A stretch of 60,359 nucleotides of DNA from Sva-07 sp964592115 (GCA_964592115.1 CAZQCP010000006.1:1-60359); one strand, 5' to 3'; numbered from the stretch's first letter, positions 7,352 to 16,525 are shown. Made by a program: numbers and translations. Notes: a model not told the origin generated them from the sequence alone.

Positions 7352-8256
7352 CGGAGCAGCCCACACCCATGCGATCCACGCCCATGCAGCCGGAGCGGCC
7401 TTCATCGAACGGTGTGAGTGCGCCGAGCGTCGCCGTCGACCACCCGGGCATCGGCGACGGCGTCGGCGCGCCCCGGCTCGAAGCGCAGCGCGTCACGCTC
7501 GCCTACGAGGGCCACGTCGTCGCCAGCAACCTCGATCTGGCGGTGCCCAACGGCCAGGTCACGGCGATCGTCGGGCCCAACGCGTGCGGCAAGTCGACGC
7601 TCTTGCGCGCCCTGGCTCGCTTGCTGCGGCCGAAGCAGGGCGCGGTGATCCTCGACGGCGAGGTCATCCATCGTCTGCCGACCAAGGAGGTCGCTCGCCG
7701 GCTCGGCTTGTTGCCGCAGAACCCGATCGCGCCCGATGGCATCCTCGTCGGTGATCTCGTCGCCCGCGGCCGCACGCCCCACCAGTCGATGTTCCAGCAG
7801 TGGTCGACCTCCGACGAGGACGCGGTGCGCTCGGCCCTCGTGGCGACCCGCACGATGGAGCTCGTCGACCGTTCGGTCGACGAGCTGTCCGGCGGGCAGC
7901 GCCAGCGCGTGTGGATCGCGATGGCGCTCGCCCAGGAGACCGACCTGTTGTTGCTCGACGAGCCGACGACCTACCTCGACATCACCCACCAGATCGAGGT
8001 GCTCGACCTCGTCGCCGAGCTCAACCGTTCGGCGGGACGAACGATCGTCGTCGTGCTCCACGACCTCAACCTCGCCTGCCGGTACGCGCATCACGTCGTG
8101 GCGATGCGTTCCGGCGAAGTCGTCGCCTACGGTGACCCCGCCGACGTGGTGACGGCGGAGATGATGCGCGAGGTGTTCGATCTCGATTGCGTCGTCATCG
8201 ACGATCCGGTCAGCCACACGCCGCTCGTCGTCCCGATCGGCGTCGCCCGCGAATAG
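7348..8256 (+). CDS. fepC: iron chelate ABC transporter ATP-binding protein, FepC-like
   Basis: ATPase that powers the importer at the inner membrane face. In the 302 residues are Walker A GPNACGKST (about 76-84), Q-loop LLPQNP, signature LSGGQRQR (about 180-187), Walker B LLLLDEPT (about 200-207) and the switch His in VLHDLN. About 45 unconserved residues precede the domain, so an internal start is possible, but the ATG at 7348 overlaps the preceding TGA (ATGA). The TAG stop lies in the left arm of a dispersed palindrome. Confidence 0.93.
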   Translation: MTEQPTPMRSTPMQPERPSSNGVSAPSVAVDHPGIGDGVGAPRLEAQRVTLAYEGHVVASNLDLAVPNGQVTAIVGPNACGKSTLLRALARLLRPKQGAVILDGEVIHRLPTKEVARRLGLLPQNPIAPDGILVGDLVARGRTPHQSMFQQWSTSDEDAVRSALVATRTMELVDRSVDELSGGQRQRVWIAMALAQETDLLLLDEPTTYLDITHQIEVLDLVAELNRSAGRTIVVVLHDLNLACRYAHHVVAMRSGEVVAYGDPADVVTAEMMREVFDLDCVVIDDPVSHTPLVVPIGVARE

Positions 8257-8290
8257 GCAACGGCAAGGGGACGGGTCCCGAACCGTTGCG
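8252..8290 (+). repeat. dispersed palindrome, GCAACG-arm type (copy A)
   Basis: GCAACGG ... CCGTTGC (8257-8289) encloses the core GGGGACGGGTCCC. The gene stop TAG is part of the element's leading AATAGGCAACG, which recurs in the copy at 27283. It can form a terminator-like stem after fepC. Confidence 0.8.
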
Positions 8291-8368
8291 TGTCGCTGGG
8301 ATTGCCACCTGTAGCGCGGGTGTGACTAGCGTCGGGATGTCCGTTCCACGACGCCAGAAGGATCTTCC

Positions 8369-9541
8369 ATGCGCGAAGCAGTGTTCGTCTCCTATGCCCG
8401 TACGGGTCTCGCCAAGTCGGGCCGCGGCGGCTTCAACATCACGCCGTCGATGACGATGGCTGCCCACGCCATCAAGCACGCGGTCGAGCGATCGGGCGTC
8501 GAGCCCGAGGCAGTCGAAGACGTCGCCCTCGGCAACGGCTCGCACGGCGCGCCGAACCTCGGCCGACTCGCCTCGCTGCTCGCCGGCCTGCCCGTCACGA
8601 CCGGCGGCAACACGATCCAGCGCCACTGCTCGTCGGGCCTCAACTCGATCGCCGTCGCCGCCAACCACATCAAGTCCGACGGCGTCGACGTCGCCGTGGC
8701 CGCGGGCGTCGAGTCGATCTCGATCCCCGGCGGTGGTTTCGGGGGCTCGGTCAACATCGACCCGCAGCTGACCGAGCAGTACCCGGCGATCTTCATGGCG
8801 ATGATCGACACCGCCGACATCGTCGCCGAGCGCTACAACGTGTCGCGCGAGTACCAGGACGAGTACTCCTACGAGAGCCAGATGCGCATGGCCCGCGCCC
8901 AGGAGGCCGACCTCTTCAAGGACGAGATCGTCCCCGTCGCCACGAAGATGAAGGTCGTCGACAAGGAGACCAAGGAGGAGTCGATCGTCGACTACACGGT
9001 CACCGGCGACGAGTGCAACCGCCCGTCGACCACGCTCGAAGGTCTCGCCTCGCTGACGCCGGTCATGGGTCCCGACAAGTTCATCACCGCCGGCAACGCC
9101 AGCCAGCTCTCCGACGGCGCCGCGGCCGTCGTGATGATGTCCGACGAGGAGGCGTCGCGCCGGGGCGTCGAGCCGCTCGGCGCGTTCAAGGGCTGGGCGG
9201 TCGCCGGCTGCGAGCCCGACGAGATGGGCATCGGGCCGATCTACGCCGTGCCGAAGCTGCTCAAGCGCCACGGCCTCACCGTCGACGACATCGACCTGTG
9301 GGAGCTCAACGAGGCGTTCGCCAGCCAGTGCCTCTACAGCCGTGACTTCCTCGGCATCGACCCCGCGAAGTACAACGTCAACGGCGGATCCATCGCCATC
9401 GGTCACCCGTTCGGTATGACCGGCACGCGCTGTGCGGGCCACATCCTCCTCGAGGGCAAGCGTCGCGGCGCCAAGTGGGGCGTCGTCACGATGTGCATCG
9501 GTGGTGGCCAAGGCGCCGCCGGCCTCATCGAAATCTTCTGA
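8369..9541 (+). CDS. thiolase family protein (acetyl-CoA C-acyltransferase)
   Basis: Thiolase of beta-oxidation or acetoacetyl-CoA metabolism. The 390-residue length is typical. Catalytic residues are all seen: C87 in QRHCSSGLNS, H346 in GHPFGMTG, C376 in MCIGGGQG, plus NEAFA near the C-terminus. It stands alone, 112 nt after the iron operon and with AAGGA before its ATG, so it is probably its own transcription unit. Chain-length preference cannot be told from sequence alone. Confidence 0.93.
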   Translation: MREAVFVSYARTGLAKSGRGGFNITPSMTMAAHAIKHAVERSGVEPEAVEDVALGNGSHGAPNLGRLASLLAGLPVTTGGNTIQRHCSSGLNSIAVAANHIKSDGVDVAVAAGVESISIPGGGFGGSVNIDPQLTEQYPAIFMAMIDTADIVAERYNVSREYQDEYSYESQMRMARAQEADLFKDEIVPVATKMKVVDKETKEESIVDYTVTGDECNRPSTTLEGLASLTPVMGPDKFITAGNASQLSDGAAAVVMMSDEEASRRGVEPLGAFKGWAVAGCEPDEMGIGPIYAVPKLLKRHGLTVDDIDLWELNEAFASQCLYSRDFLGIDPAKYNVNGGSIAIGHPFGMTGTRCAGHILLEGKRRGAKWGVVTMCIGGGQGAAGLIEIF

Positions 9542-9546
9542 TCCGG

Positions 9547-9650
9547 ACATTGCATCCGGGGGCAGACACCACATGCAACAGCACAGGCGACGTTGGCCGG
9601 TCTGGCGTTGGTGCGTTGTTGCATGTGGTGTCTGACCCCGGATGCAATGT
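9547..9650. repeat. 104-bp long inverted repeat with GGGGTCAGAC core (copy K)
   Basis: Two 34-nt arms (9547-9580 and 9617-9650) pair with a single mismatch around a 36-nt loop. Each arm contains CCGGGGNCAGACACC, sharing the GGGGTCAGAC core with the other palindromes in the window. A degenerate third half-copy (GTGTGACCCCGGACGCGATGT) follows at 9650-9670. It starts 6 nt after the thiolase stop and may act as its terminator. Confidence 0.85.
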
Positions 9651-9729
9651 GTGACCCCGGACGCGATGTCACGAGCGCGATTCACCTGGTTCTCACCGTG
9701 TTCTGACCGGCGCCGCCGACGATCGTGTC

Positions 9730-11001
9730 GTGCGCCAACCCACCTCACCTCCATACACCGACCCGCTGCTCTCCGGACCGCCGATCGCTGATCGCCCGTC
9801 CGACTCGTTCAGCCCGTCCGCCGACGTCACCGATCGGGCGTGGGCGCCGCCACCGCTCGGCGCGCCCGCGCCCGACGCTCCATCCACACCGCCGGCGCCG
9901 TCCCCTCCGGCACCGACGGCACGCCGCGGCGGCCGGGCGCGGTTCGTGACCGGCGTGCTCGCCGGGGTGGCGCTCACCGGCGCCGCAGTGGGCGGCTATG
10001 CGATCGGCACGAGCGACGATGGCGGCGCCGGCACTGCGACGTCGGCAACTGCGCCGGCTGCGGAGGAGATCGCCGCCAAGCCGGTCAGCGTCGAGCTCGA
10101 GTCGGGAGCGACGATCGCCGAGCTCGTCGCCGCCGTGCGTCCCTCGATCGTGTCCGTCCACCAGGAGGTGACCCAGAGCGGGCCGTTCGGCGGGGTCTCA
10201 GGCACCGCCGCGGGCACGGGGTGGGTCCTGTCGGCCGACGGCTACATCGTCACCAACGCTCACGTCGTCGCCGAGGGCGACACGCCGGTCGTCACGTTCG
10301 CCGACGGCACGAGCGAGCAGGCCGAGATCGTCGCCGCCGACGAGAGCCGCGACCTCGCCGTGCTCAAGGTCGACCGCGACGACCTCACGCCGCTCGCCGT
10401 CGGCGACTCCGACGACCTCGAGCTCGGCGAGTCGCTGATCGCCATCGGTTACGCGCTCGACCTCAACGGTGAACCGTCGGTGACGGCGGGCATCTTGTCG
10501 GCGAAGGAGCGAGCGATCAGCACCGATGCGAGCACACAGCTGATCGACCTCTTGCAGACCGACGCGGCGATCAACCCCGGCAACTCGGGCGGCCCGTTGC
10601 TGAACAGCAGCGGCGAGGTCGTCGGCATCAACACGGCGATCGCCGGTGAAGCGCAGAACATCGGGTTCGCCATCGCCATCACGCCGGCGATGGATGTCAT
10701 CGAGGCACTGCGCGGCGGCACCGTGCCCGAGCGGGCGCTGATGGGCGTCAGCACGACGCCTCGCGGCGACGGTGGCGACGGCGCCGAGATCGTCGAGATC
10801 AACCCGGGGACCGGCGCCGCGGCGAGCGATCTCCGCGTCGGTGACGTGGTCGTCGCCGTCGACGGCGAGGCGATCGACAACCCGACGGACCTCGGCACGA
10901 CGATCGCTCGCCATCAGCCCGGCGACAAGCTCGTGGTGACGATCGATCGCGACGGTTCCACGTCCGACGTCACCGTCATCCTCGGTGCCCGCGGGGACTG
11001 A
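9730..11001 (+). CDS. HtrA/DegP-like S1C serine protease with PDZ domain, membrane anchored
   Basis: Envelope protease for misfolded or regulatory substrates. Layout in 423 residues: proline-rich cytoplasmic segment (1-68), one membrane helix (about 72-92), trypsin-like domain with the complete triad H178 (TNAHVV), D208 (ESRDLAVLK) and S286 (NPGNSGGPL), then one PDZ domain (about 330-420) with ISF-type peptide-binding region. GTG start at 9730. Monocistronic, ending in a strong shared hairpin with the convergent flavoprotein gene. Confidence 0.93.
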   Translation: MRQPTSPPYTDPLLSGPPIADRPSDSFSPSADVTDRAWAPPPLGAPAPDAPSTPPAPSPPAPTARRGGRARFVTGVLAGVALTGAAVGGYAIGTSDDGGAGTATSATAPAAEEIAAKPVSVELESGATIAELVAAVRPSIVSVHQEVTQSGPFGGVSGTAAGTGWVLSADGYIVTNAHVVAEGDTPVVTFADGTSEQAEIVAADESRDLAVLKVDRDDLTPLAVGDSDDLELGESLIAIGYALDLNGEPSVTAGILSAKERAISTDASTQLIDLLQTDAAINPGNSGGPLLNSSGEVVGINTAIAGEAQNIGFAIAITPAMDVIEALRGGTVPERALMGVSTTPRGDGGDGAEIVEINPGTGAAASDLRVGDVVVAVDGEAIDNPTDLGTTIARHQPGDKLVVTIDRDGSTSDVTVILGARGD

Positions 11002-11012
11002 CGTCGGACCAG

Positions 11013-11073
11013 GTCGGCGATCTCGTGAACGTGTTGCGCTTGTGCGCCGCACTCTGTTCACGAGATCGCCGAC
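11013..11073. terminator. bidirectional hairpin between htrA and the flavoprotein gene
   Basis: Perfect 18-bp arms (GTCGGCGATCTCGTGAAC and its complement at 11056-11073) around a 25-nt loop, between two convergent stop codons at 11001 and 11102. Confidence 0.8.
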
Positions 11074-11101
11074 GCGGCGATACGGCTGCGTCAGCTACTC
11101 A

Positions 11102-12580
11102 TCACCGGTCCGTCGCCAGGGCGACGAACTCGGCGCGGGTGGCCGGACCGAGCGATGGCTCGGCAGGACGCGAGTCCTTCGTCTGGAGCACGGCGAGGAC
11201 CCGCTCGCTGACCTCGGAGTCGCGCAGGAGAGCGTCGGGCGGTGAGAGCAGGTTGAGGTTGCGCATGAACGCTCGCAGCACCACGACGTCGATGCGCAGC
11301 GCCGGTGCCAGCCCGTCGCGGAACACCGACCGGGCGAACGCCCGCGGGTCGGACGGGTCGGGATACGGATCCTCGCCGGCGAGCAGCGCGGCGGCCACAC
11401 GCCGCGCCTCGCGGTCCTGCTCGACCGACGAGCGGTACCAGGGCAGGATCTCCTCACGCAGCGACGTCTCGTAGGCGAGCGCCATCGCCGCCAGGTCGTG
11501 CGGGTGTTGGGCGACGGCGTTGGCGAGCAACGAGGCGCTCCAGAAGGCCGTGCTGCACCCGCGCCCGTAGAGCGGGTTCGTGCACACGACAGCATCGCCG
11601 ACACCGACGAACCCGACCACGACGAGCTCGCCACCGGGGAGCAGGTCGACGAACTTGTTGACGAGGCCGGCCATCACGTGCACGCTCGGCGTGATCGGTG
11701 TGGCCCGCCCGTCGAGCCACGGCGCGGTCGCCGGCAGCGAGCGCGCTGCGGCATCGAACGTGTCGGGATCCTTGAGCGTGCGGCGCAGGTCGTCGTCATC
11801 GGACGGCACCGCCAGCGTGACGGAGAACGTGCGGTTGTCGCCGACGAACGTGCCGTACTTGATGTAGCCGAGGTCGCCGCCGATGGCGCCGCCGGAGGGC
11901 GGCCGATCGTGGCCGTCGCGCAACCGGTAGAAGCGACTGAGGTAGACGATGCCGGTGTCGTCGACCGCCTCGGTCACCTCACCGGCACCGATCTCGGCGA
12001 GCCACGCCGGCACCGCGCCACGTCGACCGTTCGCCGCAACCACGAGGTCGGCGGCGATCTCGGTGCCGTCCTCCAGCCGCACGCCGACGACGCGGGGGAC
12101 GTCCACAGGAGCATCAGCTTCAGCACGGGCACCTGAAGGTCGGGCAGTGAGCAGCCCGGCGACGCCGACGCCGGTGCGGAGCGCGACTGCCCCCTGTTCC
12201 ATCGCCGTGCGTCGCAGCACCCATTCGAACGTGGTGCGCCGGCAGGCGATCATCGCCAGGTCGTCGTCGCCGGGATCGGGTGCGAACTCCATCTCCGGCG
12301 GCAGGTTCTCGCCGAAGCGGATCTCGGTCGCGCCTTCGGCCAGCAGCGCCGCGAGCACCTCGGGATGTTCGTCGCGCAGCAGGTTGCGCAACCGCGCCAG
12401 CAGTGCGTGGCTGTGTCGCACCTGCGGGGCGCCGCGGCGGTCCCACTCGAACGCCTCGTCGGCTGACTCGGGCATCGGCGTGTCGTCGCGCTCGACGACC
12501 ACCACGTCGTGTCCGGCGCCGCCGAGCAGCTTCGCGGTGGCGAGCCCGCCTGGCCCGCCACCCACCACGACGACGCGCAT
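11102..12580 (-). CDS. FAD-dependent oxidoreductase (geranylgeranyl reductase/halogenase-like fold)
   Basis: The 492-residue flavoprotein has an N-terminal Rossmann motif VVVGGGPGGLATAKLL, a CRRTTFEWVLRR segment typical of the aromatic hydroxylase superfamily, and a GFVGVGDAVVCTNPLYGRG segment equivalent to the GD motif that contacts FAD. Its substrate is unknown. The ATG overlaps the stop of the Baeyer-Villiger monooxygenase gene (TGATG), so the two enzymes are made together and probably act on the same compound or pathway. Confidence 0.82.
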   Translation of the reverse strand: MRVVVVGGGPGGLATAKLLGGAGHDVVVVERDDTPMPESADEAFEWDRRGAPQVRHSHALLARLRNLLRDEHPEVLAALLAEGATEIRFGENLPPEMEFAPDPGDDDLAMIACRRTTFEWVLRRTAMEQGAVALRTGVGVAGLLTARPSGARAEADAPVDVPRVVGVRLEDGTEIAADLVVAANGRRGAVPAWLAEIGAGEVTEAVDDTGIVYLSRFYRLRDGHDRPPSGGAIGGDLGYIKYGTFVGDNRTFSVTLAVPSDDDDLRRTLKDPDTFDAAARSLPATAPWLDGRATPITPSVHVMAGLVNKFVDLLPGGELVVVGFVGVGDAVVCTNPLYGRGCSTAFWSASLLANAVAQHPHDLAAMALAYETSLREEILPWYRSSVEQDREARRVAAALLAGEDPYPDPSDPRAFARSVFRDGLAPALRIDVVVLRAFMRNLNLLSPPDALLRDSEVSERVLAVLQTKDSRPAEPSLGPATRAEFVALATDR

Positions 12581-14460
12581 CAGCGGAACTCGAGGCCCGC
12601 GAACTCGCCCGACGTGCGCCAGCGATCGATGTACTGGAAGTAGCCGACCGGCCCGGCCGGATACCCCATGCCGTTGCGCACGCCACGCCGTCCTGTGGGC
12701 TGGCCCTCGTTGTTGTAGTACCCGGGCGTGCAGTCGCCGATCGCCGTCAAGCGGGCGACGGCGCCGCCTTCGAGCTCGGCGACCCACGCCTCTTCGGCCT
12801 CGCGGGTCGTCTCGACCTCCTCGGCGCCGACCGCTTCGGCGTGGCCGATGATCGCGGCGAGCGTCTTGCCGGCTTCCACGTAGTTGTGCGGCACGTTGGC
12901 GATCTGGTTCGCCGCTTGCGCGAACCCGACGACGAACATGTTCGGGAAGCCGTGCACGTGCATGCCGTGCAGCGTGCTCATCCCATCGGCCCAGTGATCG
13001 GAGAGGCGTTCGCCGCCGCGCCCCACGGCGTCGAAGCCGGAGCGACGGGAGTACTCCGTGCCGACCTCGAACCCCGACGCGTAGATCAGGCAGTCGAGCT
13101 CGTAGTGCTCGCCGTTGGCCCACACGCCTGTCTCGTCGATCCGTTCGACCCCCTTGCCGTCCGTGTCGATCAGGTGTGTCGACGGTTCGTTGTACGCGTC
13201 GAGGTACTCGTCATGGAAGCACGGCCGCTTGCAGAGCTGGCGATACCACGGCTTGAGCGCGTCGGCGGTGGCCGGATCGCCGACGATCTCGTCGACCCGG
13301 GCCCGGATCTCGGTCATCTTCTCGTCGTCGCTGTCCTCGTAGGCGCGCACGAACGTCTCGCGGGTGAACTCCTGACCGGGCGTGGCCAACACCCGGTCGC
13401 GGATGCGCTGGGAGATGTCGGTCCACCCGTCTTTGACGAGGTCTTCCTCGGCGAACCCACCGGTCTGGAGGACGGTGAAGTTCTCCAGCCACTTGTCCTG
13501 CCAACCCGGCTCGAGCGTGCTGTACCAGTCGGAGTCGAGCGGATGGTTGTTGCGGATGTCGATCGACGACGGCGTGCGCTGGAACACGTACAGCTCGCCG
13601 CACGCCCTGGCGAGATGGGGGATGCACTGCACGGCGGTGGCGCCGGTGCCGATGATGCCGACCCGCTTGTCGCCGAGCTTGTCGAGCGGCGCGCCAGCGG
13701 GGTCGCCGCCCGTGTAGTCGTAGTCCCAGCGGCTCGTGTGGAAGCTGTGGCCGCCGAACGTCTCGATGCCCGGGATGCCCGGCAGCTTCGGGCGGTGTAG
13801 CGGCCCGGTGCCCGTGAGCACGTACTTGGCGCGCATGCGGTCGCCGCGGTTCGTGCCGATGATCCAGCGGTGGATGTCGTCGTCCCATTCGAGCGACGTG
13901 ACCTCGGTCGACAGGCAGGCGTTGTCGTAGAGCCCGAAGTGGGTGGCGATGCGACGGCAGTGGTCGAGGATCTCGGGCGCGTGGGTGTATTTCTCGCTCG
14001 GCATGTGGCCGGTCTCTTCGAGCAGCGGGAGGTACACGAGCGCCGCCGTGTCGCACTGGGCGCCGGGGTAGCGATTCCAGTACCAGGTGCCGCCGACGTC
14101 GCCGCCCTTTTCGATGATGCGCACGTCGATCCCGGCGGCGCGCAACTTGGCGCCGGTGACGAGCCCGGCGAACCCACCGCCGACGAATGCCACCGTGACC
14201 TCGTCGGTCAGCGGCTGGCGCGGGGCGGGCTCGACGTAGGGGTCGTCGAGGTAGTGGGCGAACGTGCCGGTCGGCTCGATGTACTGCTCGTTGCCCTCGG
14301 CCCGCAGCCGCTTGTCGCGCTCGGCGCGGTAGCGGGCGTGGATCGCTTCACGATCGATCGGTGCTCCGCCGTTCGTGTTGTCCCCGGCGGCGTTGTCGCC
14401 ATCGATGTTGGTGCGATCGGTGATGGTGCGATTCGTGACCGTCGTGTCCCCGGTGCTCAT
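12580..14460 (-). CDS. Baeyer-Villiger monooxygenase (flavin-containing)
   Basis: Inserts oxygen into ketones using NADPH, O2 and FAD. The protein of 626 residues has the FAD motif VGGGFAGLVTGAKL, the diagnostic BVMO fingerprint FGGHSFHTSRWD (FxGxxxHTxxW[P/D]), and the second nucleotide motif GIIGTGATAVQ. The N-terminal 70 residues resemble the extension seen in cyclohexanone/phenylacetone-type enzymes. The ATG at 14460 follows a repetitive Asn/Thr/Asp-rich start. First gene of a two-gene unit; divergent from the DJ-1-like gene across only 57 bp. Substrate not predictable. Confidence 0.92.
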   Translation of the reverse strand: MSTGDTTVTNRTITDRTNIDGDNAAGDNTNGGAPIDREAIHARYRAERDKRLRAEGNEQYIEPTGTFAHYLDDPYVEPAPRQPLTDEVTVAFVGGGFAGLVTGAKLRAAGIDVRIIEKGGDVGGTWYWNRYPGAQCDTAALVYLPLLEETGHMPSEKYTHAPEILDHCRRIATHFGLYDNACLSTEVTSLEWDDDIHRWIIGTNRGDRMRAKYVLTGTGPLHRPKLPGIPGIETFGGHSFHTSRWDYDYTGGDPAGAPLDKLGDKRVGIIGTGATAVQCIPHLARACGELYVFQRTPSSIDIRNNHPLDSDWYSTLEPGWQDKWLENFTVLQTGGFAEEDLVKDGWTDISQRIRDRVLATPGQEFTRETFVRAYEDSDDEKMTEIRARVDEIVGDPATADALKPWYRQLCKRPCFHDEYLDAYNEPSTHLIDTDGKGVERIDETGVWANGEHYELDCLIYASGFEVGTEYSRRSGFDAVGRGGERLSDHWADGMSTLHGMHVHGFPNMFVVGFAQAANQIANVPHNYVEAGKTLAAIIGHAEAVGAEEVETTREAEEAWVAELEGGAVARLTAIGDCTPGYYNNEGQPTGRRGVRNGMGYPAGPVGYFQYIDRWRTSGEFAGLEFR

Positions 14461-14517
14461 GGTTGGACGGTACAAGGATCTCTGGATCGCGGGCGAGGCG
14501 CGTGGCACGCTGGTCGC

Positions 14518-15216
14518 GTGCAGGTGGCGCTGGTGCTGTCCGCGGGTGTGTCGGCCGACGAGTGTGAGGCGTTTGCCGCCGTGTTCGCCGGCGTTCCCGA
14601 ATGCCGGATCGTGGCGGTCGCCGACTCGGTCGGGCATGTCCAAGGCCCCGGCGGCGGTTGGACGGCCGACGCCGCCTTCGCGGACGTGACCGCACCGGAC
14701 ATCGTGCTCGTGCCCGGTGGCCTCGGTTGTGCTCGCACGGCAGGCGATGGCGTCCTGCTCGATTGGTTGCGGTCGGTCGAGCCGCGAGCGCGGTGGATCG
14801 TCGCCAGCTCGACCGGCACGGTCGTGGTCGCCGCGGCGGGTCTGCTCGATCGGCACGAGGCGGCGACACACTGGCTCGCCGCGCCGTTGCTCGAGTCGTT
14901 CGGTTCTGCCGCGTCGGCCGACCGCATCGTGCTCATCGAGCGTCCGGGCGGTCGCGTCATCACGTGCGCCGGACATGTCACGGCGATGCATGTCGCGCTC
15001 GTCGTGGTCGGCCACGAGTTCGGCGCCGATGCCGCCCTGGCAGCTCGCACCGCCGTTGCCGCAGCCGCGCCTCGGCCGGCGACCGCTCGCCGTCGGCGTC
15101 GCCATCGCTCGCGCCGGGCGCCGTCGGCACTGGCGCCGCGGCCTGTCAACCGTCAGCTCGTGGCGCCCGATGTGATCGAGTTCGACGAACCGACCGTCAC
15201 GACCTTGCGGCGCTGA
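14518..15216 (+). CDS. DJ-1/PfpI-like protein lacking the usual nucleophilic cysteine
   Basis: The 232-residue product resembles the glutamine-amidotransferase-like domain found at the front of some AraC-type regulators (LVPGGLG, AAGLLDRHEAATHW), but no DNA-binding domain follows. In the nucleophile elbow, where relatives have a Cys (SVCTGA), this protein reads ASSTGT, so Ser replaces it. The C-terminus is an Arg-rich stretch and a short acidic tail. GTG start at 14518. The last 20 bp overlap the convergent membrane-protein gene. Possibly a ligand sensor for the adjacent flavoenzymes (inference). Confidence 0.75.
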   Translation: MQVALVLSAGVSADECEAFAAVFAGVPECRIVAVADSVGHVQGPGGGWTADAAFADVTAPDIVLVPGGLGCARTAGDGVLLDWLRSVEPRARWIVASSTGTVVVAAAGLLDRHEAATHWLAAPLLESFGSAASADRIVLIERPGGRVITCAGHVTAMHVALVVVGHEFGADAALAARTAVAAAAPRPATARRRRRHRSRRAPSALAPRPVNRQLVAPDVIEFDEPTVTTLRR

Positions 15217-16525
15217 GCGTGATCTTGCGTTGACGGCGACGCTGGTCGATGTTCCATCCGGCCAGCGTCGCCAGGCCGACGGGGATCAACAGCAACCAGG
15301 TCAACACGCGAAAGATCAGCACTCCGGCGGTGATCTGGTTGACGTATTCCGATCCGGCTGCCGCCGTCAGCAGACCGATGTAGGCGATCTCGCTGACCCC
15401 GGCATCGCCGGCGGTGAGCGGGATCACGGTGAGCCCTTGGACCAGCGCGAACACGACGAACACCTGCCCCCACGACAACACGCCCTCGTTGATCCCGGTG
15501 AACCGCAAGGCCATCAACAACAGGGCGAAGCGGGTCGTGGCCGTGAGGAACGTGCCCCACGAGGCGATGACCCACCGGTCGCGGAGCACCTGGACGGAAC
15601 GGCTGCGGGCGGCAACCATCTTGGCGGCGAGGTCGGGCGGCTGCGACTTGCGCAACAAGCGCATCACGGTGCGCCACAGCGGTGCAAGGGCGTTGCCGAC
15701 CCACTCGGTACGGCGCGTCGATCCGAACACGAAGGCGAACACGACCAGGACCAGCCCGACGATGAGCGCGATGGCGACGATCGTCCGCAACGTGCCGTCG
15801 ATCGGCGAGTCCGACACGACCAGCCCGATCGCCGCGATCACCGGGAGTACGAGCTTGATCCCGATGCTGAAGAGCCCGCCCGCGGCGACCGCCAGCGTCG
15901 CTTCGCTTGACGACCGGCCCCACGAGGTCAGCATCCGGTAGCGGATCGGCAGGTCGCTCGGTCCGGGCACGATCGAGGCAACCGCTGCTGGTCCGAGGAA
16001 CGCGACGACACCACGGCGGACGGGGAGGGCCCTGATCAGCGACGCTGTCAAGAGCCCCTGGGCGCCGATCCACAACAGCCACATCGAACCGAGGGAGATC
16101 AGCTCGGCGTCGCTCAGCGTCCGCACGGCGTCCATCACCTCGCCGAAATCGAGCTCCTCGAACGCCGACGCGAGCACCCAGAACGAGATGCCGAGAGCGC
16201 CGAGGACGAACACGACGCGCACCGCGATGCGCAGCGCGCGCCGTGCGGTGCTGTCCTGCTTCGCCGGCTCGGGTTCCGTCNNNNNNNNNNNNNNNNNNNN
16301 NNNNNNNNNNNNNNNNNNNNNNNNNNNNNNNNNNNNNNNNNNNNNNNNNNNNNNNNNNNNNNNNNNNNNNNNNNNNNNNNCCGCCGCGTCCGTCGGTCCG
16401 ACGCCGTTGCCCGGCGGGTCGATGCGTTCTGTCGTCTCTGCGTCTTCTGACACGTTCGGCTCCTCCGACACCTTCGACTCGTCTGACACGTTCGATTCTT
16501 CCGACGTGTCCGCGTCACCGGACAT
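15197..16525 (-). CDS. lysylphosphatidylglycerol synthase transmembrane family protein, interrupted by assembly gap
   Basis: UPF0104-type integral membrane protein of the flippase part of MprF, lacking the synthase domain. About eight helices are seen, with the conserved segments AAVASIVPGPSDLPIRYRML and PLTAGDAGVSEIAYIG. The acidic N-terminus has an eight-residue repeat (SNVSDESK/VSEEPNVSE), and a 100-N gap (16281-16380) falls just after it, so the true length is unknown. The start at 16525 overlaps the stop of the upstream acyltransferase fusion by 11 bp. Confidence 0.85.
   Translation of the reverse strand: MSGDADTSEESNVSDESKVSEEPNVSEDAETTERIDPPGNGVGPTDAAXXXXXXXXXXXXXXXXXXXXXXXXXXXXXXXXXXTEPEPAKQDSTARRALRIAVRVVFVLGALGISFWVLASAFEELDFGEVMDAVRTLSDAELISLGSMWLLWIGAQGLLTASLIRALPVRRGVVAFLGPAAVASIVPGPSDLPIRYRMLTSWGRSSSEATLAVAAGGLFSIGIKLVLPVIAAIGLVVSDSPIDGTLRTIVAIALIVGLVLVVFAFVFGSTRRTEWVGNALAPLWRTVMRLLRKSQPPDLAAKMVAARSRSVQVLRDRWVIASWGTFLTATTRFALLLMALRFTGINEGVLSWGQVFVVFALVQGLTVIPLTAGDAGVSEIAYIGLLTAAAGSEYVNQITAGVLIFRVLTWLLLIPVGLATLAGWNIDQRRRQRKITLSAARS
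16281..16380. other. assembly gap (100 N)
   Basis: Fixed-length run of N inside the acidic low-complexity N-terminal region of the flippase-like gene. Real length unknown. Confidence 0.99.
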
